DNA of 13,121 nt from Candidatus Zhuqueibacterota bacterium 4572_119. Its GTDB lineage: Bacteria; Zhuqueibacterota; Zhuqueibacteria; Thermofontimicrobiales; Thermofontimicrobiaceae. The DNA lies in the NCBI GenBank assembly GCA_002084535.1, contig NBLI01000038.1, positions 1 to 13,121 on the forward strand, in the 5' to 3' direction. The stretch's first letter is position 1. Every line of letters begins with the position of its first letter. Shown one piece after another: positions 6,280 through 13,121 of the stretch. The notes beneath the pieces are model-generated. The model was given only the letters and a program-made list of their open reading frames with translations. It was not told the DNA's origin and did not search any database. The position numbers and the translations under genes were made by a program.

Positions 6280-7959
6280 TCAATCAATCCGATAGGGTGA
6301 ATTCCAGTAAAACCGTGTCAAACCTTCGGGTGTCCCGAACCAGACAAAATCTCCGTCCAAAACGATATAATTAACCCGGTTATCAGGCAGACCGTCCTCC
6401 ATATCAAACGTACGCCATCTTTTCCTGGTTTTATCAAACTTCATCACACCCTGGTCGGTGCCGACCCAGGCGGCAGAGTCATCGACGACAATATAATTCA
6501 CCATTATAGACTGGTTAAATCTTCTTTCAGGCACGCCCTTCCACTTTTCATTTTGAATGTCATAAACTTCAATGCCACATTCCATGCCAAACCAAACCTC
6601 TTTGTCCCGCAAAACAGCCACGGCTGTCACCTCGTTGTTTTGCGGACCACCTGCCTCGTACTCAAAACCACCGGACTTTGTATTTTTATCATAAACATAA
6701 ACACCATATTCCGTCCCAATCCAGAGAAGATTTCCCATAATTTCAATGTCATAAACCTTCATATTCAGGATATCCGACTCTGCCACATCAGTAACATGAA
6801 AATCCTTTTCGTACATTTTTCGCTTATCAAGCTGGCACAATCCCAACAAAGTGGCTATCCAAACGCTTTTTTCATCGACCTCCACGTCCAGGATATAGTT
6901 GTCCCTCAGCCCATGCCCACTGTCGAACGATTTCCACTCATTTTTCTCCGCATGATATCGCAGCAAACCATACTCGGTTCCAAACCAGACATTGGGTTCG
7001 TCCAGGGCAATTGACGTAACCTGGTCATTGTAGATATTCATATTTAAACTGGCTTGATAATAATGGTACATTTCATTTTCAATATCCCAATATGTTATCC
7101 CACTCTGCCCATTATAAGTGCCAATTCCACCAGCCCAAATATTTCCATATTCATCAATCTCAAAGCCATTCACATTTTTTTTAAAAAGTCCCTGAGGCAT
7201 CATTTCCAAAGTTTTTATCCGGGCATCCGCCTTTCCCGCTCCAGCGCCCCAGGAGCCAACCCAAATGGTATTCCAGTGATCCGTCGCAAAACAGGTCACC
7301 GGGTAGTCATCGAGATGAATATCTTTGATAATTCCATTACTATCAAAGAAATACCCATCCCGCATAAAAAGCTCCGGCATATTATCTGTATTCACGGCTC
7401 TTTGTCCAAACCATTTTATTTGTCCGTGAGGCACAGAGCCGCCTGACTCCTGGTAGAATGAAGTTTGTTGGTTTGCTGCTTTAAAATAATAACCATTTTT
7501 AGATTCCAGCCAGACATCTGAGTTATCAAAACCGATGGATACGATATCATCATCAGCATACATCCCAAAACTTTCTTCATAAACATTTTCCCATCGCTGC
7601 CAGATTGTTCGAAAGACGCTCACACCCACTTGAGTTGAACACCAAAGGAAATCCGTATTTAAATCATAAGCAACTGTCAAAATGTAACTATCAGCCAATC
7701 CATCGGAAACCGTCCACGGTCTGTCCCATTGTTGTGAATAAAAATTATAGCGGCTAATCCCGCCCGTAGTTCCAAAATAGATATATTCCCGCCCTTCAGC
7801 GAGTGACGTTATCCAGCGAGTCGAGGAAAAAGTGACCCAATCGTCAAGGTCGTAATTAACATTCGTACCAGCCCTTCGAAACTCTTCATTCTGAGCCCGG
7901 CTCAATGTTGAAAACAGCATAACTAATATTAAAAAGTAAAATGTTTTAAGTTTTTTCAT
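6280..7959 (-). CDS. secreted beta-propeller protein (two-component-regulator propeller repeats)
   Basis: This 559-residue protein has a lipidless signal peptide (MKK start, hydrophobic 7-19, likely cut after SRA at 20-22). The rest is almost wholly propeller repeats of the Reg_prop type. The blade core, of form VWFGTxxGLxRY, occurs at about residues 61, 105, 149, 232, 274, 324, 366, 412, 455, 497 and 539. The spacing is about 42-46, and the 83-residue gap after 149 leaves room for a twelfth, degenerate blade. Family relatives form the sensing part of hybrid histidine kinases, but here there is no membrane helix after the signal and no kinase. It probably binds a ligand or partner in the periplasm or outside. 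The start has AGGTG five bases upstream. It lies 141 bp after the response regulator gene, a gap with no clear promoter or terminator. Its function is not known. Confidence 0.9.
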   Translation of the reverse strand: MKKLKTFYFLILVMLFSTLSRAQNEEFRRAGTNVNYDLDDWVTFSSTRWITSLAEGREYIYFGTTGGISRYNFYSQQWDRPWTVSDGLADSYILTVAYDLNTDFLWCSTQVGVSVFRTIWQRWENVYEESFGMYADDDIVSIGFDNSDVWLESKNGYYFKAANQQTSFYQESGGSVPHGQIKWFGQRAVNTDNMPELFMRDGYFFDSNGIIKDIHLDDYPVTCFATDHWNTIWVGSWGAGAGKADARIKTLEMMPQGLFKKNVNGFEIDEYGNIWAGGIGTYNGQSGITYWDIENEMYHYYQASLNMNIYNDQVTSIALDEPNVWFGTEYGLLRYHAEKNEWKSFDSGHGLRDNYILDVEVDEKSVWIATLLGLCQLDKRKMYEKDFHVTDVAESDILNMKVYDIEIMGNLLWIGTEYGVYVYDKNTKSGGFEYEAGGPQNNEVTAVAVLRDKEVWFGMECGIEVYDIQNEKWKGVPERRFNQSIMVNYIVVDDSAAWVGTDQGVMKFDKTRKRWRTFDMEDGLPDNRVNYIVLDGDFVWFGTPEGLTRFYWNSPYRID

Positions 7960-8100
7960 GTAAGCACCTGTTTGGTTAAAAATATCTTATTAACTTTTCA
8001 ACCCAGCAATTTAGACCAGCATAAGATGGTTCAACCAAACTCAAACCGGCCAACAAAGACTATTTCTACCACAACAACCATTCACCAGGATATTTCTGCG

Positions 8101-9465
8101 TTAGCTTTTTATTCCATATTTTTTCAATTTCCGGTGCAGGTTTGGTCGGTCGGTTTTTAATTCTTTCGCCATTCGGGACACATTGTGATTTGATTTTTCA
8201 TATTCATGTATCAATATTTTTCTTTCATAACTTTCCATTATTTCTTTTAGCGATTGGCTTTCTATCCTTTCATCCACCTCAAAATCCTGCCGGGATTTTC
8301 CAGCCCTGGTTTCTGGTAAAAGGCTCATTACAGTTTCTAATTTAATTTCATTATCATCAGTCATGATTACCAACCGCTCGATAAAATTTTTCAACTCCCT
8401 GACATTTCCGGGCCACGGGTAATTCAACATTGGCAGCAACGCCTGTTCAGAAATGGATTTTAATTTTTTCGCGTTCTTTTCACTGTAGGCTGCCAAGAAG
8501 TGGCGCGCTAAAATCCCGATATCTTCAATTCGCTCTCTGAGAGGAGGAACGCGTATCGGGACCACATTCAAACGAAAAAACAAATCTTCCCGAAACGCTC
8601 CCCGGCGAATTTCGTCCTGCAAATTTTTGTTTGTCGCTGAAATAATTCTCGTATTAAATTTAATCGTACTTGTTCCGCCGACGCGTTGAAATTCATTTTC
8701 CTGCAACACCCGCAGTAGTTTTGCCTGGGACTCCAACGACAAATCGCCAACTTCATCTAACAGCAGCGTACCGCCGTCAGCTTCTTCAAATAGTCCCTTT
8801 TTGGTTTTAATTGCTCCGGTAAACGCTCCCTTTTCGTGCCCGAACAGTTCGCTTTCTATTAAGTCCTTTGGAATCGCCGCGCAGTTTATTTTGACAAAAG
8901 GACCATTTTTTCTATGGCTTTGCTGATGGATTTCACGAGCAACAAGTTCTTTCCCAGTACCGTTCTCGCCGTAAATGAGAATTCTACCTACTGAAGGCGC
9001 TGCTCTTTTAATTTCATCCCGAATCCGCCCCAAGGATGCAGACATGCCAATGAGTTGATATTCATAATCTATTAGTTTTTTTAAATTGGAAACCTCGCGC
9101 ATCATTTCGAACTGACGCTCAAAATTTTTAACTTCCAGATGAACTTTATCCGGATTCAAGGGTTTTTCCAAAAAACTATTTGCCCCCAGCTTTATCGCGG
9201 TTACTGCTGTCTGCAAGTCAGCTTCACCACTAATCATAATTACCGGCTGTTCGGTTTTTACTTTTCGGAGGTTTTCCAAAACCTCCAATCCATTTTTTAC
9301 CGGCATTTTGACATCAAGAAAAATTAAATCAAAAGACTCTTCAAGAGCTTTTTGTAAACCGGCGCCACCATCAAAACACGCTTCCGCCTTGTGACCCAAG
9401 TCCTCTAAAAAGCCTGACAGAGAGGAGCAAATATTTTTCTCATCATCAATGATTAAAACTCTCAT
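8101..9465 (-). CDS. sigma54-dependent response regulator (NtrC/ZraR class)
   Basis: This 454-residue transcription activator is complete in all three domains. The receiver (1-120) has acidic D7/D8, phospho-acceptor D51 in LIFLDVKMPVKNG, S79 and K101. The AAA+ domain (about 138-370) has Walker A GENGTGKE at 166-173, the sigma54-contacting GAFTGA loop at 213-218, Walker B GGTLLLDEVGD at 231-241, and the RVPPLRER and WPGNVREL blocks. The C-terminal Fis-type helix-turn-helix lies at about 428-452. It should remodel sigma54 polymerase when phosphorylated. It starts 12 bp after hflX, with its ribosome binding site (TGAGGT) overlapping the hflX stop. No cognate kinase gene is in the window, so it is an orphan here. 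Target promoters cannot be assigned; I found no convincing sigma54 site nearby. Confidence 0.97.
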   Translation of the reverse strand: MRVLIIDDEKNICSSLSGFLEDLGHKAEACFDGGAGLQKALEESFDLIFLDVKMPVKNGLEVLENLRKVKTEQPVIMISGEADLQTAVTAIKLGANSFLEKPLNPDKVHLEVKNFERQFEMMREVSNLKKLIDYEYQLIGMSASLGRIRDEIKRAAPSVGRILIYGENGTGKELVAREIHQQSHRKNGPFVKINCAAIPKDLIESELFGHEKGAFTGAIKTKKGLFEEADGGTLLLDEVGDLSLESQAKLLRVLQENEFQRVGGTSTIKFNTRIISATNKNLQDEIRRGAFREDLFFRLNVVPIRVPPLRERIEDIGILARHFLAAYSEKNAKKLKSISEQALLPMLNYPWPGNVRELKNFIERLVIMTDDNEIKLETVMSLLPETRAGKSRQDFEVDERIESQSLKEIMESYERKILIHEYEKSNHNVSRMAKELKTDRPNLHRKLKKYGIKS

Positions 9466-9477
9466 TACAATTCTACC

Positions 9478-10767
9478 TCATTTAGCATGAAAATCCTTTT
9501 TCGTTTCCTGACCATCGATTAGCTGGTAATACTTATTTCTATATGCTGTGGGAAACTGAATTGACAACAAAACATGCCCATCTTCATATTTTCGATCCAG
9601 CACTTTCGCCCACTCATAAATTGATGCTAACAATTTTTGGTCGGACAAGCTTATTTGAATATCCGCTTTTATATTTTGTTCTTTCATCCGCCGAACAATT
9701 TCCTGCTTTAAGTCTTCTGTGAATAATTTTCGCTTCGCGGAAACTAATAAACCTTGCGGAAATTCCTGGTTGAGATCACTTAAGGTTGATTTGTCTTGGA
9801 CAAGGTCAATTTTATTAAAAACCAGAATGGTCGGACGATCGTCAACCTCCAATTCTTTTAAAACTTTTTCTATCACCCGCATCTGATCCCGAAAGTAAGG
9901 GTGGCTGCAGTCAACAACATGCAACAGCAAGTCAGCGTCCCGGGTTTCCTCCAAAGTACTTTTAAAAGATGCCACCAAATGATGGGGCAGCTTTCTGACA
10001 AACCCAACCGTATCAATCAGAAGTACATTCTCTTTCCCGGAATGCTCAAGCTGCCTAACGGTTGAATCAAGCGTGGCAAAAAGTCTGTTTTCCACGTAAA
10101 TATCAGACGTGGTTAACGTATTCATCAAAGAGCTTTTTCCAACATTGGTATATCCCATCAGCGCGACTTTGAACTCCTCTTTTCTTCTCTGACGGCGAAT
10201 ATTCCGCTGATTGGTAATCTTAACCAGCTCCCTGGAAAGCGTAGTGATCCGCCTTCGAACTAACCGGCGGTCAGTTTCAAGCTGGGTTTCTCCGGGACCC
10301 TTTAAACCAATTCCGGCGCTGCCAGCCTGCCGTGATAAATGGGTCCACATTTTTGTCAGCCGGGGCAAATAATATTGCAACTGGGCAAGCTCCACCTGTG
10401 TTTTGGCTTCTCTTGTTTTTGCCCGGTTAGCAAAAATGTCCAGAATAATACCGCTCCTGTCCATTATTTTAGTCTTGCAGCGGGCTTCCAGGTTCTTAAC
10501 CTGGGCTGGAGAAAGATCATCATCAAAAACAATCATATCCGCTTCTAATTCATTTGTCTTGTCAGCCAGGTGATCCGAAAATCCTTTGCCTACCAGATAC
10601 GCGGGATCAAACGCTTTTCTCTCCTGAATCGTCCGGTACACAACATCTGCTCCGGCTGTATCCAGCAGCAGGGACAATTCATCCAGGTATTCTCCCACCA
10701 GCTCCCTGTTTTGCCGGGCATGAACCACCCCTACAATGATAGCTTTTTCTCTATGTTGTTCGTTCAA
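9478..10767 (-). CDS. hflX: GTPase HflX (ribosome-splitting factor)
   Basis: This 429-residue GTPase binds the large ribosomal subunit and splits stalled or idle ribosomes, mainly under stress. The N-terminal HflX domain (1-195) includes AYLVGKG at 56-62, DRSGIILDIFANRA at 103-116 and AGIGLKGPGETQLETDRR at 151-168. The G domain follows with GYTNVGKS (205-212), ATLDSTVR (231-238), DTVGF (252-256), NKIDL (318-322) and SAK (343-345). The start is TTG at 10767: GGGAG lies nine bases upstream, an in-frame TGA sits three codons before it, and the next residues begin the domain. The first 17 bp overlap the end of the BatA-like gene, so translation is probably coupled. The response regulator follows after 12 bp. 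Pairing hflX with these two genes is unusual, and no hfq or hflKC is nearby. Confidence 0.97.
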   Translation of the reverse strand: MNEQHREKAIIVGVVHARQNRELVGEYLDELSLLLDTAGADVVYRTIQERKAFDPAYLVGKGFSDHLADKTNELEADMIVFDDDLSPAQVKNLEARCKTKIMDRSGIILDIFANRAKTREAKTQVELAQLQYYLPRLTKMWTHLSRQAGSAGIGLKGPGETQLETDRRLVRRRITTLSRELVKITNQRNIRRQRRKEEFKVALMGYTNVGKSSLMNTLTTSDIYVENRLFATLDSTVRQLEHSGKENVLLIDTVGFVRKLPHHLVASFKSTLEETRDADLLLHVVDCSHPYFRDQMRVIEKVLKELEVDDRPTILVFNKIDLVQDKSTLSDLNQEFPQGLLVSAKRKLFTEDLKQEIVRRMKEQNIKADIQISLSDQKLLASIYEWAKVLDRKYEDGHVLLSIQFPTAYRNKYYQLIDGQETKKDFHAK

Positions 10768-12883
10768 TATTTCTCACTCCCGTTGTCTTTGAATTAGCGT
10801 CTTTCTCTTTTGCCAGGAGCATCTCTGCAATCAAAAGAATAAAAACCATAACTATTAAAAGCTTCCAAAACTCCCTGCCATACCGTGAAGCATTCACTTC
10901 CCGCGCCACGCTCATTTCTTTTTCAGAGTCCACTATTTTGTAATCTCCCAGCAATTCTTTTAACCTATCGCCAGCAGCCATCTCAAACTCCGATTCTTCA
11001 GGCTTCACATTCACTGCTAATTTTGATACCAACTTCTTTGCATTGTATAATGAATATATTCCGGGGACTTCCGTGTTTTTAAATTTTACGTTAACCTTTC
11101 CATCGCCCATGTGTGGAATTACTTTGAGTAGTCTGCCATCCGGAGTTTCAGCTTCCAGGTTTTCGTAATTATGCAAATCTGATAGCGTCCATGTCAATTC
11201 GTTGTTCACAAAATATTCTTTCGAAAAGCTCGCGCTGCTATTGCCCAGATAAGAGACGCAGCGATTCATCATGGGGACAAAAACGCCCTTCAAATAAATG
11301 TCAGACCACTCCGGGTCAATTGCTGAAGTAAAGAGCAGCGCTTTACCATTTTTGAATGACGTTTCTATCAAGAATGGATCACCTGTGCTGAATTCCATAA
11401 CAACGGTGTTTTCAGGACGTATGATTGTTTTTGTTATAAAATAAAACATTGGAGAATCGATTTGTTTGTCCTCATTTTCAAAAACACCTTCAAATATTGG
11501 GTGGCTAAAATCTACTTTTCCCAGACTCAAAGAAAAATCAGTTGTCCCTATCTTGCCAACTGTTTCAGTAAGTTGGGGCATTCCTTTGATTTTTTGCAGT
11601 TTCTCATTATAGTTTCTCAAGTCAACATTGCTGCCAAGAAAAACAATCAGCCCTTTCCCTTTTTTTAGATGCTCGGCAATTTCGGTTTCCAACGCGCCCT
11701 CCAACCTGGAAACATTTGACAAAATCACCACATCATATTTTTTTAAAGCCGCGTATTCAATATTATTGGGAGTTGTGCTGTTAACCTCTATTCTCGCTTC
11801 GTCTTCGGTTGAAGGATTAAGAGCAAATTTCAAAAACCGTACATCCGCGTTGCTGCTTCCTACAAGCAATACCCTGATTTTCTCCGGGATATAAAATGTA
11901 AAATAGCGGCGGTTGTCCAAAGTTAGATCATCATCTTCTAATAAAACAGAGCCCGCGATGTAACCCGTTGTTTTTGGAATAATTTTGAATTTAACCATCC
12001 GGCTTTCACCAGGTTTTAAATTTACCGTTTTCTGACCGGTTCGTTTATTATCCAGAAAAGCCTGAACCAGCTTGTTCTTTTCAATCTTTTGTCCTGTATT
12101 TTTTATTTGAACCTGCAACTCAACAACTTTTCCTTTTTCAATTATTTGATTTGCTGATTTTATTTCTCTGATAGCGAGGTTGCTAATTTTTTCACTTCTT
12201 GAAGGGACGATGTACACGCTTACTTTTTCATCTGATGATTTTGTTTGATTCTGGATTAGTGATTTTTCAAATCCTGACAATTGAAAGTCTGAAAATATGA
12301 ATATCTCTTTGTTAATATTGTTGCTGCTTTCCAAAATTTTTTTTGCCTCAAACAATGCCGCCGGCAAGTCTGATTTTTGACCTGTTACATTTGAGTTTTG
12401 AATAATTCGATTTACCGTTTGAAAATTGTACCTGGCGCCATCAAATATAGGTGTGGTTGATTCTGTAGAATAGATTCCAAAAACCTCATCACCAGTATTA
12501 AAAACATCCTCCAGTTCGGACACCGCGCGTTTGGAATAATCATAAAGCTGCTGCCCGCTTTTTTTTACCCCCATGCTTAACGAGTTATCCAGAACCAGTA
12601 CTGCTGTTGTTTTTGCAGACGCCCCCACTCCAGCGAAAAAAGTCCCCCTGATTGTCGGACGCGCAAATGCTAAAATTAACAACAAAATAATGAGCGTGCG
12701 AATTAACAAGAGCAATATCTGTTTCATCCTTAAACGCCTGATCTGCTGATTTTCCAGCTTTTTGAGGAATTTTAGACTACTAAAAAATATTGTTTTTGCT
12801 TTTTGGCGGGTAATTAAATGTATAATTATGGGAATGGCTCCTGCCAACAAACCAAGAAGGATTGCAGAGTTCAGAAATGTCAT
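10751..12883 (-). CDS. BatA-type membrane protein with vWA and glutamine-amidotransferase-like domains
   Basis: This 710-residue inner-membrane protein has two N-terminal helices (about 5-23 and 56-74), separated by the conserved IHLITRQKAKTIFFSSLKFLKKL and RMKQILLLLIRT stretches of the BatA N-terminal domain. The von Willebrand A domain (about 93-230) has the MIDAS motif DNSLS at 99-103 and FSDFQ at 197-201. Next comes a CARDB/Ig-like stretch (about 234-330), then a class I glutamine-amidotransferase-like fold (about 335-540) that seems non-catalytic. The C-terminus is a further beta-rich part and a closing helix (about 674-690). Such proteins often sit with MoxR AAA+ ATPases and DUF58 proteins and are thought to aid envelope or metal-protein maturation. 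Neither partner is in this window, though they could lie upstream. The start has only a distant AAAGG; a short upstream ORF ends 9 bp before it. Confidence 0.93.
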   Translation of the reverse strand: MTFLNSAILLGLLAGAIPIIIHLITRQKAKTIFFSSLKFLKKLENQQIRRLRMKQILLLLIRTLIILLLILAFARPTIRGTFFAGVGASAKTTAVLVLDNSLSMGVKKSGQQLYDYSKRAVSELEDVFNTGDEVFGIYSTESTTPIFDGARYNFQTVNRIIQNSNVTGQKSDLPAALFEAKKILESSNNINKEIFIFSDFQLSGFEKSLIQNQTKSSDEKVSVYIVPSRSEKISNLAIREIKSANQIIEKGKVVELQVQIKNTGQKIEKNKLVQAFLDNKRTGQKTVNLKPGESRMVKFKIIPKTTGYIAGSVLLEDDDLTLDNRRYFTFYIPEKIRVLLVGSSNADVRFLKFALNPSTEDEARIEVNSTTPNNIEYAALKKYDVVILSNVSRLEGALETEIAEHLKKGKGLIVFLGSNVDLRNYNEKLQKIKGMPQLTETVGKIGTTDFSLSLGKVDFSHPIFEGVFENEDKQIDSPMFYFITKTIIRPENTVVMEFSTGDPFLIETSFKNGKALLFTSAIDPEWSDIYLKGVFVPMMNRCVSYLGNSSASFSKEYFVNNELTWTLSDLHNYENLEAETPDGRLLKVIPHMGDGKVNVKFKNTEVPGIYSLYNAKKLVSKLAVNVKPEESEFEMAAGDRLKELLGDYKIVDSEKEMSVAREVNASRYGREFWKLLIVMVFILLIAEMLLAKEKDANSKTTGVRNIERTT

Positions 12884-12892
12884 GCTGTGTTT

Positions 12893-12946
12893 TTACCTTT
12901 TACTATTTTTAAAATTTATACCCGATTGAATTAGAATTAGTTTCAT
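12893..12946 (-). CDS. possible 17-codon upstream ORF before the BatA-like gene
   Basis: This tiny ORF (MKLILIQSGINFKNSKR) starts with ATG eight bases after CGAGGG, a better ribosome binding site than the one of the BatA-like gene. Its stop lies 9 bp before that gene, and its last codons overlap the AAAGG that could serve it. This layout suits translational coupling, but chance is also possible in so short a frame. Confidence 0.3.
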   Translation of the reverse strand: MKLILIQSGINFKNSKR

Positions 12947-13017
12947 AATAATATCCCTCGTAATTCGAACCTTAAAATCGTTGATATTTTTTTCATCTCA
13001 CACCATTACCCCGTAAA

Positions 13018-13121
13018 TGTAACCGATCACAGGGTTGAAATTAAAGTAATATCTTGAAACCGCTGAAGCGGTTAAAGAGCGGCTTTTTGTCCGTTTTTTT
13101 CCACCACAATGAATTGTGGTG
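13018..13121 (+). repeat. third copy of the terminal repeat, opening a second element that runs off the window
   Basis: TGTAACCGATCACAGGG at 13018-13034 matches the ends of the 263-bp element; the right end also has CACAGGG without the extra T. What follows is different: two perfect-armed palindromes, AACCGCT-GA-AGCGGTT at 13058-13073 and CACCACAAT-GA-ATTGTGGTG at 13102-13121. Both have the same two-base GA centre, with a T-rich stretch between them. No coding frame is visible. The right end lies outside the window, so neither its length nor a target duplication can be judged. Confidence 0.6.

Noticed and set aside
6553..7446. Two long + strand frames (153 and 130 codons) opposite the propeller gene
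   Set aside because: They are antisense shadows of a gene with clear repeats and a signal peptide; their products show no domain pattern.
7960..8100. Possible sigma54 promoter before the propeller gene
   Set aside because: On the - strand the best GG...GC pair (TGGTCTAAATTGC) has 8 rather than 10 bases between the elements and lacks the consensus flanks.

Overview
The window is ordinary bacterial chromosome, moderately AT-rich, with Shine-Dalgarno-led genes and no rRNA, tRNA, CRISPR array or phage gene that I can see. The gene mix points to the FCB superphylum: a BatA-type protein with a double transmembrane N-terminus, a secreted 'regulator propeller' protein, a ZraR/NtrC-like sigma54 activator, a DhaL-DegV fusion, and a TTGACA-N17-TATATT promoter running into TTTTAAA. 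Calditrichota, KSB1 or Ignavibacteria-like bacteria would fit. This placement is inference from gene families, not from a marker gene.

Region 1 (about 60-2697, + strand) is a transport operon. Three very small membrane-protein genes (98, 45 and 47 codons) are chained by ATGA overlaps, each with a good ribosome binding site. They lead into a 641-residue sodium:solute symporter. The symporter carries an insertion of about 140 residues in the loop between its sixth and seventh membrane segments, and that insertion ends in what looks like a Kre9/KNH-type beta-sandwich domain. A strong terminator closes the operon.

Region 2 (2698-6275, + strand) starts at a consensus-like promoter that abuts this terminator. 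It encodes a PlsC acyltransferase, a FakA-type DhaL kinase domain, a DegV (FakB-like) fatty-acid-binding protein, and PlsY. Together these would phosphorylate fatty acids to acyl-phosphate (FakA/FakB), transfer the acyl group to glycerol-3-phosphate (PlsY) and make phosphatidic acid (PlsC). The DhaL and DegV halves look like one former fusion gene. At about 4181-4189 there is a frame change, and about 60-90 residues of the usual middle domain are missing.

Downstream of plsY sits a 263-bp non-coding mobile element (MITE-like) at 5973-6235. It has terminal inverted repeats, a snap-back interior and a 7-bp target duplication GCAAAGA, and it landed right at the edge of the plsY terminator hairpin. 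The same terminal repeat recurs at 13018-13034 with a different interior, running off the window.

Region 3 (6280-12946, - strand) reads BatA-like vWA/GATase-like membrane protein, HflX (TTG start, overlapping its neighbour by 17 bp), sigma54-dependent response regulator (12 bp after hflX), then after 141 bp a secreted beta-propeller protein with 11-12 blades. No histidine kinase is present in the window. A 17-codon upstream ORF with a good ribosome binding site ends 9 bp before the BatA-like gene.
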